Positions 34,819 to 46,058 of a DNA stretch of 64,000 bases are shown piece by piece; positions within the stretch are counted from its first letter, which is position 1; every line of letters starts with the position of its first letter. The notes below the pieces were generated by a model, which worked only from the letters and a program-made list of their open reading frames with translations, was not told the DNA's origin and searched no databases. Source of the stretch: Trema orientale (lineage: Eukaryota; Streptophyta; Magnoliopsida; Rosales; Cannabaceae). The stretch is taken from contig JXTC01000079.1 in NCBI GenBank assembly GCA_002914845.1, positions 737,207-801,206 on the forward strand, read 5' to 3'. Position numbers and translations under genes: made by a program.

Positions 34819-35518
34819 GGGGATAATAACAAAAATATATGATAGGTTTTGATAAAATTTTTAATATATCCCTTGAGCTTTTATAAATTATAAAAATATC
34901 TCATTTGATTGATAAATTAATACAAATTTTACTTTTATAGTTTATTAGGTCAAAATTAACAAATAAAATGTCACAGTTATCCTCTCTCTAAACTTGTAAC
35001 AAACAATATTTTTTGAAATGATCAAGATATCATTACTTAAATATAATTAAATAGCTAAAAAATAAAAAAATTTCTATAAATTAAGGGCGCGTCTACAGTA
35101 GCGGCGTCCCTACGTAAGGTCCTGTTTATATACCGTTTGATGGGAATCTGTGTATAAATAGATTCCCCACAGATTCCCATCAAACGGTGTATAAATAGGG
35201 GCCTTACGTAGGGCCGCCCCTACTATAGCCGCCTCCAAAAAATTATATAAGATTTTTCCTCACTAAATCTTCTTATTCTTAGTCATTTTTTTCTTTCATC
35301 CACCACTATTTTTTTCTTCATCTCTTTAAGTAATATTTGTTTTGTTACAGGTTTAGAAAAATAGTAATTTTGACATTTTGTTTATTAATTTTGACCTAAT
35401 AAACTATATAGGTGAAATTTATATTAATTTGTCAATCAAAAAAGATATTTTTGTAATTTATGAAAATTGAAGGGATATACTGAATATTTCATCGAAACAA
35501 TATTTTTGTTATTATCCC
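34819..35518. mobile_element. MITE with about 100-bp inverted ends, carrying a nested palindrome
   Basis: The left arm GGGGATAATAACAAAAATAT is inverted at the right end (ATATTTTTGTTATTATCCC), and similarity continues inward for about 100 bp. Possible duplications ATACATAGTA (34803-34812) and ATACATAATA (35520-35529) are near, not directly against, the ends. Copy 1 has a single ATGCATAGCA at the matching place. A second, palindromic MITE (35082-35228) is inserted in the middle. Confidence 0.65.
35082..35228. mobile_element. Palindromic MITE, copy 1 of a family shared with 44640-44808
   Basis: Near-perfect hairpin: GGGCGCGTCTACAGTAG near the left end pairs with CTACTATAGCCGCCTCC at the right, with CCTACGTAAGG/CCTTACGTAGG inside and a loop around TATAAATAGATTCCCCACAG. 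The other copy has the same plan. A-rich flanks resembling AAATTA occur on both sides. Confidence 0.75.
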
Positions 35519-35839
35519 GATACATAATAGCAATGGTTTAATTGGAAAAAATAAAAGGAAAAGAAAAAAAATCTAAACCTTCTTATGGAACAAAAATGTT
35601 AATAAGAAAGAAGAAGGAATCCTTGTACGTCATATTTAGTTTCTGAAAAATGTCACACAAGTCGTGACTTATTCAAATTGCTATCTCAATTATTAGTTCT
35701 CAATCCTCAACTTATTTATATTTCCAGCAAAAACGAATTGGAAAGAAAGAAAGAAAAGTCCATTGGAATACGTACTGGGACACCGTAGTGTCCAACCATA
35801 TGTCATACTATTTCATACTTCATCATAATCCTTGGACTC

Positions 35840-35846
35840 TATAAAA
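35840..35846 (+). promoter_or_regulatory. TATA box of UGT85 copy 2
   Basis: TATAAAA 110 bp before the ATG at 35956, in the context GGACTCTATAAAAAAG. In copy 1 the same place reads GGACTCCATTAAAAAG, so the box is altered there. Confidence 0.65.
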
Positions 35847-35955
35847 AAGTATTGAAGTATACCTTAGACCAGGCTAACTAAGCATAAGCTCCCAGAAGCT
35901 TTGGTATTCCAAATTCATTTGTTCCCCATATCTTCGTGCTTACTTTCTTCTAAAG

Positions 35956-37722
35956 ATGAGCTCAGTTAATGGAAGCAAGCCTCATGCAGTTTGTCTTCCA
36001 TTTCCAGCACAAGGCCATGTAAACCCAATGTTCCAATTAGCCAAGCTTCTTCACTCAAGGGGCTTCCAGATTACCTTTGTCAACACCGAGTTCAACCACG
36101 GGCGCTTAATCAGGTCCAGAGGTCCGGACTCTGTCAGGGGCCTACCTGACTTCCGGTTTGAGACCATACCGGATGGTTTGCCACCATCCGATCGTGATGC
36201 AACCCAAGATGTTCCGCCGCTATGTGACTCAACTAGAAAGAATTGTTTAGGTCCATTTAAAGAGCTGTTGCTTAAGCTCAAGTGTTCATCTGAAGTGCCT
36301 CCTATTACTTGCATTATTGTGGATGGGATCATGACCTTTGGGGTAAAAGCTGCTAAGGAGTTTGGGATTCCTGAGGTTCTGTTCTGGACTGCCTCTGCTT
36401 GTAGCTTCATGGGGTACCTACAGTTCGATGAACTTCTCAAAAGAGGCATAGTTCCTTTCAGAGGTACCAACTGTCTCTTGGAATCAACTTTATATACGTA
36501 AATCTATATGTATTATGCTTCATGCCAAACGTTATGCGTGAAAAATATTATGAAGCCTCACTCGTCCTGTAGAGCAATGAAAAATTAGCCATATACAAGC
36601 TGAGAGCAAACTACTTGGGGTCCTGTTATGTCCTCATTGATGCTTGTTCTATATTGGATTTAAACCTTGTCATTAATCTGTAACACCTTTCCTTCAAAAT
36701 CGATACATATACATTTTTTTCTTCTTTCATTTAGACTTATTTGGTATATCAGAAGATAATTAAATTCTCCATACGTTTCAGATGAAAACTTCATCCAAGA
36801 TGGTACGCTTGAGACACCAATAGACTGGATTCCAGGCATGAAAAACATGAGGCTCAAGGACTTGCCAAGCTTCATGAGAACACTATCAGTCGATGACATA
36901 ATGTTCGATTTTCTCGGATCAGAAGCACAGAACTGCCTGAAATCTTCCGCACTAGTCTTTAATACATTCCGCGAGTTCGAACGTGAAGTACTAGATTCAA
37001 TCTCAGCCAAGTTCCCCAACATCTACACCATAGGACCGCTTCCTCTGCTCAACCGTCATCTTCCAGCTGAAAGTCAAGTCAAGTCACTGAATTCAAGCTT
37101 ATGGAAAGAAGACTCAACATGTCTCCAATGGCTCAACAAAAGGGAAGCCAATTCGGTTGTGTACGTGAATTATGGAAGTATCACAACAATGACTGAAGAA
37201 AATCTGAAAGAGTTTGCCTGGGGACTTGCTAAGAGCAAACACCCCTTTCTGTGGATCGTTAGGCCTGATGTTGTAACGGGTTCCGATTCAGCTACTGCTT
37301 TGCCTGAAGAGTTTTTTGAGGAGATTAAGGATAGAGGGTTGCTGGCAAAGTGGTGCCCACAAAAAGAAGTTCTGGAGCATTCTTCTGTTGGGGTTTTCTT
37401 AACTCATTGTGGTTGGAACTCTACCCTGGAGACTATATGTTCTGGTGTGCCTATGATTTGCTGGCCTTTCTTTGCTGATCAACAAACAAACTGTCATTTC
37501 GCTTGTACAGCATGGGGGATTGGGTTGGAGGTGAACAATGATGTCAAAAGGGAAGAAGTTTCAGAGCTTGTGAAGGAGATGATGGAAGGGAATAAAGGGA
37601 AGAAACTGAGGGGAAAAGCCTTGGAATGGAAGAAGAAAGCAGTCGAAGCTACTGACATTGGGGGTGAATCTTACAATGATTTTAACAAATTGATAAAGGA
37701 GGGCCTTGGCTATGGTGGGTGA
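35956..37722 (+). CDS. UGT85A: UDP-glycosyltransferase, family 85, intact copy 2
   Basis: Exons 35956-36463 and 36782-37722 give 482 aa with the same phase-1 intron as copy 1. The start [12 protein letters not shown] is the first in-frame ATG after the leader. The catalytic His21 motif [11 protein letters not shown], the Asp in CIIVDG, and the PSPG box ([10 protein letters not shown] ... HCGWNSTLE ... FFADQ) are all intact. Differences from copy 1 are scattered single substitutions (for example FQITF for [13 protein letters not shown] for [17 protein letters not shown] for ICRFACTTW). Several lie around the acceptor pocket or just after the PSPG box, so acceptor preference could differ; this is inference. 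The intron is 318 bp. The gene is followed by duplicated 3' flank and then the DnaJ gene in convergent orientation. Confidence 0.95.
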
Positions 37723-38460
37723 GAAGTAATATTTGGGTTTAGCTTGATCGAGTTAGGTTTTTCATGAAAGATGTATTCATTGGTTCGAATGTGTCATATA
37801 CTCGTTGCATGTGTCATTTATATTGGTGTACATGCAACATATGTTACAATAATTAAATAAATGAAAACCCAGAAACCAAATTCTACATACAGAATTAACA
37901 CTAACAAATTCTACAGATTGAATCCACATTCCTTGAAATCTGGATTTTTTTATTTATTTATTTTTTTTAACAAAGGAATGACAACAGTAGCTTGACGGAA
38001 TGAATCTTTGTATACCAAATTCTAAAAGCATATTTTTCCATAACAAACAAAAATAGCGATGAAGTCACCGTTGCCAGGAAAGGAACAGGCTAAATTGTAA
38101 AAAGTGCTTGCTTCTGTATCCAAACTGAAAAAAAGAAAAAATACAAGACATCTACTAAGTCTACTCCAATCCCAAAGAATAATATAAAATTAAGTTTTAT
38201 AACTAATACAGAATGGAAAGAGAGATCCTTAAAGTTTAAATTTCCTCCGCAACTCCTTTGGTCCATTTGTTAGGATGACAAAATTATCACAAGATACATC
38301 TACCTATGACAACAACCGTCCAAGCATCTTTGTTTCCAAGAGTGATCCAACGGCTGATGAACAGCTGAATTCTCAATGTGCATCAAGATTCCAAAAAGAT
38401 GCACCACCAAGGTAGAATTTTGAATGAAAGATATAGATAACAAACGAACACCACAAACAA
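37723..38460. other. Convergent intergenic region between UGT85 copy 2 and DnaJ
   Basis: Contains the UGT 3' UTR on the left and the DnaJ 3' UTR on the right. The matching region in the first unit is 28693-29180 plus 29932-30006. No other gene is supported. Confidence 0.7.
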
Positions 38461-41360
38461 CTATCTCCTGCTAGCAGCCTTACCCTTGCTTAGGTCGGCA
38501 AGTTCCTCAATTAGTTTCCTCTCGTCACTGCTTAGTCGTTTCGGTATCTCAACCTGCACTCGAACCAGCTGATCACCTCTCATGTTGTTTTTATTTAGAA
38601 GAGGAACACCTTTCTTTGCCATCACAAGGGTCGTGTTTGGCTGGGTACCAGCTGGAATCTTCAAATCAACCATGCCATCAACTGTTGGAACCTTAATTGT
38701 AGTACCCAAAATTGCATCAATATAAGACACCTTGCATGTGTACAAAATGTTGGTGTCGTCACGTTTAAGGATAGGATCTGGGATAACTTCAATAATAACA
38801 AATAAGTCGCCAGGAGATCCACCTCGTCTCCCAGCATTACCTTCATTCCGGACTCTTAACCGGCTACCAGAGTCCACACCAGCTGGAACTTTTAGACTAA
38901 TCCGCTTTGTTCGCCTAACTCTACCATCCCCAGAACATGTGTTGCAAGGGGTGGACGTTTCCCCAGTTCCACCACAAGCAGAGCATGTCATAACTTGCTG
39001 GAAGACACCTAATGGGGTCCTTGCTGATGACACAACCTGGCCTTGCCCACCACAAGTGCTACATCTGGATGGAGTGGTACCTGGTTTAGCACCAGAACCA
39101 TTACAAGTTCCACAGCTCTCTAGCCGACTTATTTCAATTTCCTTCTCAACCCCAAAAACTGCTTCCTTAAAGTTCAAGACAAGATTGTAATATTCGTCCT
39201 GGCCATCAACTGCTCTACTCCTGGATCTTCCCCCCATACCACCCCCCATCCCACCCATACCACCCATGCCTTCAAATAGTGACTCAAATAGATCAAAAGG
39301 ATTGCTGAAATCCTGATATAATGAAATTCATCCCATGTGAGATGGTAAGGAAACAAAATGAAGATAAGAAAACCCATTTTCCTCATCATGATTAAAGAGA
39401 TACTTACCCCCATGCCCATACCAGCACCTTTAAGTCCAGCCTCTCCATATCTATCATACAGGGATCTTTTTTCATCATCAGACAGGACCTGGAAAAGAAT
39501 TACCTCTTATAAGATCAGATAAATGGATCATGGCAACCTCCATGGACCACCTAAATCATAAATCCAAAATCATAATTTTACCTCATATGCATTGCTAATT
39601 TCCTTAAACTTTTGTTCCGCCCCTGGTTCTCTTCAACATATAATGGCATAAATCTCAGCAAGTGAGAATAGGCAACACTGAGTAAAATAAAAACAAAAAA
39701 AATCCCTAGAGATAACAATACTCAAAACAACAACACAAATGCTGAGAGCCAGAGATAATTAACTTTGCTACAAGTATATTTTATATATTTATAGGTATGT
39801 ATGGGTATATGTATATATGCACTGGACTAACGAGAATATCTAATCCAGGAAGGGGAGGATGAGGGAAGTACTAGCCGGGGACATTTTATGTCTCAAAAGC
39901 ATAACTGAAAAATGAACTCACTTGTTTACATCTGGATGGTAATTCCTTGCAAGCTTCCTATAAGCTGAAGCAAAAAGAAGCACAAGAAACTACGTAAATA
40001 AGCAAAGGGTGATAATAGGCTAGGCCGAAACTGACGTTCCAATCAAAGAGATTCCAACTATAAAAGGCAATAGGCATGTATTGGATGAAATATTAAATGT
40101 AAAGAAAGCACTAAGGCTCCATTTGGAACCTGGATTTTGGATTTTTGGAGGGAGAAAGAAAAAATTCCAAGGAATTTCATTTTCTCTTGTTTGGATACAA
40201 ACAAAAAACAAATAAGAAAAGCGAGAGTTTGATTTGATGTTATGCTTTAGTATATATAATATTGATACATTAATTAGTAAAGCCAAAAGTTTCAAAATAA
40301 AGTTCTATAAAATTTTAGGAAAAATATTTTCGTCTTTCTTTGTCCTTGACCTTTTCCCTACAATTTTTTCCTCCAAAATCCTAAACGGAGCCTAACAGAA
40401 TGAACATATTACATGGAAACTTCTAGCAACCACAAAGAAAATTTGCAACCGAAAAAGAAAGCATATAAAAAGAAAAGAGACACTACATGGAAACAACAAT
40501 ACTACAAGGAAACAATAGTAACAGTCTACCAAATGAAAGGAAAAAATATTGGTACAAACCGCTTTTAATTTCAGATTTGCTGGCGTTTTTTGACACCCCA
40601 AGGACAGAATAGAAGTCCTGTATACAATAAGAAATTAGTTCCTTGAATTTAAGGGTGAAATGGTCGGTTGGTACATTTCGCAACATTATGATGAAAGCAA
40701 AATAAAAACCGCTCTTCTTACTCACAGCATCTGCTCTAACTATAAACCTTGCTCCCCTACGGCGATGTAAAGTTTGAGATGACACTGAAGATGACAGAAC
40801 ATGCAAGGAATCCTGGGAAAATAAGCTTGAAGCTGGTGCCCCAAAATTGCATATTTTGCTTCTAACACTGCCAGAAAGATGACATAAAAAATCATCAAAT
40901 CACCCTTAAACATTCAACTAAAACTGAAAAATATATGCCAACATTTAATACAATGATACAACAACAGCCTAATATGCTGACGGCTAGATGAGACTTAAAA
41001 CACCATAGAAGACTTTGTGAGCCACCAATAGATAATTTATCAGTTCAAGTGAGCAGCCAATAGTCCTTATCTCAAGATTAATCACTTGCAATACTTAAAT
41101 CTAAAAAAGGAATAATGGTTTGTTCATCAACTTGCTAGCTGCAATTCAGCAACCACATTGACACAAGGAAAGCAGATATAAAACTTTGCATGCCTTCAGT
41201 CACAAGTATATTTAAACATTTCCATTTCCTCAAACAAAATTTTCAAATATGCTTACCAGCATTGGGACATCATTTTGTTTGTGGCATAAGACTTCAGCAT
41301 AGGCTGAGGACGAATGCCCCATTGAGCAGCACAAGTACTTCCAGAAGGTACAATTGCCAT
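38461..41360 (-). CDS. DJA6: Chloroplast DnaJ/Hsp40, type I, DJA5/DJA6-like
   Basis: Seven coding exons (minus strand): 41257-41360, 40726-40867, 40560-40617, 39922-39964, 39582-39630, 39408-39488, 38461-39312. All junctions are GT-AG; the sum is 1329 nt, 442 aa, the length of the Arabidopsis plastid DnaJ A6 protein. The N-terminus ([18 protein letters not shown] and the following Ser/Arg-rich 80 residues) fits a transit peptide. The J domain starts at Asp83 ([19 protein letters not shown]) and has HPD at 111-113. A G/F-M-rich linker precedes four zinc-finger repeats from Cys226 ([32 protein letters not shown]), then the C-terminal substrate-binding domain. Such proteins stimulate stromal Hsp70 in protein folding; Arabidopsis DJA5/DJA6 are also linked to plastid iron-sulfur cluster assembly. 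The gene is single-copy and intact here, with a cut duplicate at 29932-30053. The intron at 39965-40559 holds a MITE. Confidence 0.95.
40115..40392. mobile_element. Tourist-like MITE in a DnaJ intron
   Basis: Ends GGCTCCATTTGG and CTAAACGGAGCC are inverted repeats, flanked by TAA on both sides (40112-40114 and 40393-40395), the target duplication of PIF/Harbinger-derived MITEs. Length 278 bp. It lies in the intron between coding exons 3 and 4 and does not touch splice sites. Confidence 0.8.
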
Positions 41361-42308
41361 TCAAAATATCTTCAAAAGATTAATGAGCTCAAGTTTGGCT
41401 TGATTCACTTCTGCGAGAAGAAAGACATTAAAAAAAAATTGCAGGTACACTATTGAGGTAAAACATAAGACATAACGCAATGTTACAAACAGATGAGAAT
41501 ATGCTGCGACTGACTTCATAGGTTGAACACAAATGGTAAGCGAACCAGCAAATATGGTTAACATCACGTTACCACCAAGTGAAAATATCAAATACTCAGT
41601 CCAAACTTAGTTTGAAGAACAGAGCAACACTACCGCTACTAGTTTCGGGCGAAAAATACAATTAGTGTATTGTTGAATATTGGGAGTCAATAAAATGTTA
41701 ATCAACCTTGTACTGAAGCCAAAATACATCATAACAGTGTTTTAAGTGCCAACCAATATCGTTTCAGGTTTAAGGTCTCGACCCAGATGGCCATTTTCTC
41801 ATACTAACTCTCTTCGACTTCACTTCGTGATTTCACTAATCATAATTTACTTCGTATTTTAATCTTGAAGCAAATGAATTCACCGAGAGAAATACATAGA
41901 TATAAATATACATGTACGTATATATAAATAAATCAGATTAAATCTAAGGCACTAAAGTAATGCTTGTATAACAGTTTCATAAGCCACTATCAACTCAAAA
42001 ATGAAAACCTTGCACCACCTATTAACCAATACCCAATTAAAATCTTAGCTTTTACAGCTGAAAAACAACATAACATGACGAAATAAAACAAACCCAAGTC
42101 TTAGAAAACTACGATTTCCATTTCCACATGAAACCAATCTCAAAAACATGAACAACGAATATAATTTTGGTAACTTAATCAGAAATTAAAGAATAAAACA
42201 CGAAAATTATATACAAAAATATTGAAAGAGAAACATATACAGATAAATAGACATATTTTTAGGGCTATATATGATTATGAGAAGAATGGCTGAAATGTTA
42301 AAACGAAC

Positions 42309-42540
42309 CTAGCTATTGGTTTTCTCGCGAGTCCTGTAAATCTGAGTCGGTTCGAGAGCGAGACAGGGTGAGTATGAGGGTGAGGATGAGGGTGCAGGTG
42401 AGGTTGTGGCGGGGGTAAGTAGCAGAAGAGCAGCGCTGGGGCGAAGAAGCGAGGCCAAGGTGGGAGGGAGGGAGAGATGAGGTTTTAGAGGGAGCGCTAT
42501 AATAATTCCTTCCCAGTTGCTGGAGACAAAAGTAAACCTC
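42309..42540 (-). promoter_or_regulatory. DnaJ 5'-UTR exon
   Basis: Pyrimidine-rich, GC-richer block on the minus strand ending in CAATAGCTAG/GTTCG, a splice donor, which leaves an intron of roughly 0.9 kb before the exon with the ATG at 41360. An in-frame ATG in this block would give a short unrelated frame, so it is read as leader. The exact transcript start was not determined. Confidence 0.6.
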
Positions 42541-42571
42541 ACAATTTTTAGTACTTGTATTTCTCCTCCTC

Positions 42572-42581
42572 TTTATATATA
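42572..42581 (-). promoter_or_regulatory. TATA box of the DnaJ gene
   Basis: On the minus strand TATATATAAAG lies about 30 bp before the likely transcript start near 42540. Upstream is a (CAT)n-type run (about 42611-42634) and, near 42680, AACCCTAA, which resembles the plant telo-box found in promoters of housekeeping genes. Confidence 0.5.
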
Positions 42582-42610
42582 AATAAATAAATTCTTCTAA
42601 ATTCTAATAA

Positions 42611-42634
42611 TAATCATCATCATCATCATCATCA
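42611..42634 (+). repeat. Trinucleotide microsatellite (ATC)n
   Basis: About eight ATC units in the DnaJ promoter region, followed by A-rich sequence. Confidence 0.85.
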
Positions 42635-43015
42635 TAAAAATAATAAAATTACGTAGGCCTGATTCGCTGCTTTCTCAACCCTAATCCTACGGTGGGCGTG
42701 CCCCGGTGGCCCTGTTAACCTCAACATCAAACTAGGAATTGGGTAATAAACTAGGAAGTTTTCATTTATCATCAAATACTAATCTAATAGGCATATTTCA
42801 AAAAAAATAAATACTAAAAGGCAAAAATACACTATTTACGTTGGGTTTCATTCTTTAACACAAATTCTGTATTCAAGCACCTCTAAAAGAAAGTTTTTAA
42901 TTTGGATTTTCTTTCACATTCTCCAAGGTCAAAGCAAGGTATTAAAATGAGTGAATGAAAAATGCAAACTTATTCCCCTAAGATTAGGAGAGAGAGGGGG
43001 ACTCAATAAATTAAT

Positions 43016-43430
43016 GAGTTAAGTAGATAATTATCATTTTTTTTCAAATATTTAACTAAATTTATCACTACTATTAGATTCTACCACTTTTGGGAGGTAA
43101 TTAGTCAAGAATTCATCAAGAATCCGTCAAGAATCCATCAAGAATCTGTCAAGATTACCATTGACGTCGAGAATCTGTTAAGAATCCGTCAAGAACTCAT
43201 CAAGATCGCTGCCAATGTCAAGAATCCATCAAGATCGTCAAGAATCCGTCAAAAATTTACCAAGAATTCATCAAGATCGCCGTTGACGTCAAGAATCGTT
43301 CAAGAATCCGTCAAGATCATTAAGAATTCGCCAAGAATTCGTCAAGAATTCATCAAGAATTCATTTTAAAAAAGTGGTATGGTGGTAAATTTAATTAATG
43401 AGGAAAAAAAGTGGTATACAACTAATTTAT
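43016..43430. mobile_element. MITE with a minisatellite core, copy A
   Basis: The outer arms are inverted (left TTTAACTAAATTTATCAC...TACCACTTTTGGGAGG; right AAAAAGTGGTATGGTGGTAAATTTAATTAATGAGG). Between them about 260 bp consist of degenerate 11-bp units (TCAAGAATCCG and variants) mixed with TCAAGATCGCCG-type units. Same structure as 45649-46058. Confidence 0.65.
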
Positions 43431-43486
43431 TCTAAATGGGTAGATTATAAAACTGCAGAATTGACCAAACAAGCTAAAATATTGAC

Positions 43487-43700
43487 GAAGTGGGTTGGCT
43501 CAAGTAGTAAGAGCATTTACTATCTGGGATTTTGGTCCTAAGTTCGAGTCACACTGGGGTATGTGTGAAAATTTATTATCCCTAGTGGGGTTAATGGGAT
43601 GGAGATTGGATAGTAGTAGGTATTTTTCTTTACTTTGTAATAAGTAGATGTCATTAGCTAAGTCTCATTTATATATTAAAAAAATAAAAAAAAAAATTCT
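43487..43700 (+). mobile_element. tRNA-derived SINE
   Basis: The head has an A box TGGCTCAAGTAGTAAGAGC (43496-43514) and, about 40 bp on, a B box GTTCGAGTCAC (43552-43562), spaced as in a tRNA. It is followed by about 130 bp of non-tRNA body and an A-rich tail (AAAAAAATAAAAAAAAAAA near 43678-43697). A target duplication is not obvious. Confidence 0.7.
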
Positions 43701-44258
43701 TTGATTAGTCAAATTTATCATGTTTTATCACATTTTGCTAAGTTTCTTTCTAGTACAATACTTTAAGTTTATAAATTTATGGCCGAGCTTTTAATTTGTT
43801 GTCTATGGATGATAAATTTGTATTTCAAGTCAGTAATTTTAATTTGTTCTGTTGGTCGTGTTGTAACTTTAATTTGTTGGTAGTATAATATTTCCCAATA
43901 CTAAATTTAATATTTCCCAATACTAAATTTTTTGCAAATAAGTTTTGTATACCTTAATTCAGTGACAACAGTACTAGAAATAAAATAACTATGAAATAAT
44001 TTGTGTTCGATTAGAAATAGACGGAGCTCTTAATTAAAAAGTCTTAAATTATATTCACACGATAAACGGATTACTCTTGGATATGTTTAGCTCGTAATTT
44101 TGTTTAGAATTAGCCTAGCAAGACTTGCTAAGCACTAAGTAATGAATTTCTTGTTACAAAAATAAGTTGTTATGCATATCATTTATCTTTAAATTTTTCT
44201 ACTAGACAGAAGCATTCTTACAAATCTGGATATATCTATAGACTATAAGATCCAATTA

Positions 44259-45246
44259 TCTATATATATATATTAAGCCTGAAGCTAAAAACTCTGAATA
44301 GCTTCTTTGATCACCATTCTATTTTTAAAATATATATTAAGCCTGAAGATAAAAACTCTGATAGCTTCTTTGATCACCATTCTATTTTTAAAATTTTTAG
44401 AAAATTCATAATTTTTTCATGATATGATTGGTCTTATCATTATTTTTCTTTGTTATGATTGGTTGTAAGATATACATGTATTATATAATATTATATTTAA
44501 TTTAATATTAATGATACCTTATAATAAATTTAGTTCATCGAATCGAATCGAACAAATGATTGTGCTACATTCGTCTCATCAAAATAAATATAGAGAGAGA
44601 TAAATACATAATTTAATTTTTTATATAATATTAATGGGGCGCGTCTACAGTAGGAGCGCCCCTACGTAGGGCTCTGTCTATTCACAGTTGGATGAGAATC
44701 TGTATATAAATAGATTCTCCACAGATTCCCGTAATTCCCCACAGATTCCCATCCAACGATAATTAAGGCATGACCCTACGTAGGGACGCCCCTACCGTAG
44801 CCATCCCCATATTAATGATTCTTTATATTAAATTTAGTTCATTGAACGTCAAAAAGTTGTGTTACATTCGTCTCATCAAAATAAATAAAGAGATAAATAT
44901 ATTTTTTTATGTTGAAATATATTGAACCTAACTATATTTTTGATCACTATTTTATTTTTAAAATTTTTAGAAAAATTTTAATTTTTTCATGAATCATTAT
45001 TTTTCTTTGTTATGATTGGTTGTAATATATACATGTATTATATTATATTGTATTTAATTTAATATTAATAATATCTTATAATAAATTTAGTTCATCGAAC
45101 AAATAGTTGTGCTACATTCGTCTTATCAAAATAAATATAGAGATAAATATATTTTTTAATGTTGAAATACATTGAACCTAACTATAAATTAGGATTAAGG
45201 TATGCAATATTAATGTAACTCGCGCAAAGCGCGGTATAACGACTAG
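44259..45246 (+). mobile_element. Non-autonomous Helitron
   Basis: The 5' end is TCTATATATATATATTAAGCC preceded by A (44258). The 3' end has the hairpin CGCGCAAAGCGCG (45221-45233) followed after nine bases by CTAG (45243-45246) and then T. This is the Helitron signature: TC start, hairpin, CTRR end, insertion between A and T, no target duplication. The interior has a tandem repeat of about 70 bp (44268-44395), repeated 150-180-bp segments, and a palindromic MITE at 44640-44808. No Rep/helicase is encoded. Confidence 0.85.
44640..44808. mobile_element. Palindromic MITE, copy 2, nested in the Helitron
   Basis: Left arm GCGCGTCTACAGTAGGAGCG pairs with CGCCCCTACCGTAGCCATCC at the right. ATATTAAT stands directly outside both terminal GGGG/CCCC (about 44628-44635 and 44809-44816), an 8-bp target duplication. 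The loop contains an extra CCCCACAGATTCCC repeat compared with 35082-35228. Confidence 0.8.
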
Positions 45247-45648
45247 TATGAGATTAAAGTTGGCTTTCAGTGAATGCTGTTAAACGAAATTGAAGATGGT
45301 TAATAATGTATAACCCGCGACTTCAACAAAATTAATATAAATATATTTATTTATTTAAATCAAATGTACTTTAGTATTTGAACAATATCGATGGGACTAG
45401 TTTTTAGAAGAAGGTTCCAGATAACAAATCGACTTGCCTTCCAGTCGGGCCACTTATGGATGTGATATTGACTCACCCGGAACAACTCAAACCTAGTATA
45501 AGGCCATTATGCTATGTATTAATTTTCTTCTTCTTTTTATTTTTATTTTCGGAAAATTATTTCTATTAAGGAGTAATACTAGGCTTCTTTCAAAATTCCA
45601 AGCCCGAATATCAAAAAATGAAAAAATTTGGATGGGTCAAATTTTTGA

Positions 45649-46058
45649 GTTAAGTAAATAATTACCACTTTTTTTAAATGTTTAACTAAATTTACCACCA
45701 CTATTAGATTCTACCACTTTTTGGAGGGAATTAGTCAAGAATCTGTCAAGAATTCATCAAGAATCCGTTAAGAATCCATCAAGAATCTGTCAAGATTACC
45801 ACTGACGTCAAGAATCTATCAAGAATCTGTCAAGAATTTATCAAGAACCCGTCAAAATCACCGTCAATGTCAAGAATTCATCAAGAATCCATCAAGATCG
45901 TCAAGAATCCGTCAAAAAATTATCAAGAATTCATCAAGATCGCCGCTAACGTCAAGAGTCGTTCAAGAATCCGTCAAGATCATCAAGAATTCATTTTAAA
46001 AAAGTGGTATGGTGGTAGATTTAATTAATGAGGAAAAAAAAATGGCATAAAGCTAATG
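45649..46058. mobile_element. MITE with a minisatellite core, copy B
   Basis: Same plan and sequence family as 43016-43430: inverted TTTACCACC/GGTGGTA arms around degenerate TCAAGAATCCR units. The two copies share unit order over long parts (…GACGTCAAGAATCG/T TCAAGAATCCGTCAAGATCAT…), so the array was already present when the element transposed. Confidence 0.65.

Larger units (their letters stand above)
32765..35955 (+). promoter_or_regulatory. Duplicated upstream region of UGT85 copy 2, invaded by several MITEs
   Basis: Colinear with 25955-26959 once the inserts at 32886-33565, 33957-34682 and 34819-35518 are removed. The stretch next to the gene (35605-35955) keeps close similarity to copy 1. 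TATA box TATAAAA is at 35840-35846. Confidence 0.7.

Noticed and set aside
43080..43380. Possible CRISPR-like array
   Set aside because: The units are degenerate 11-bp repeats without uniform spacers, in a plant nuclear context; it is a minisatellite in a MITE.
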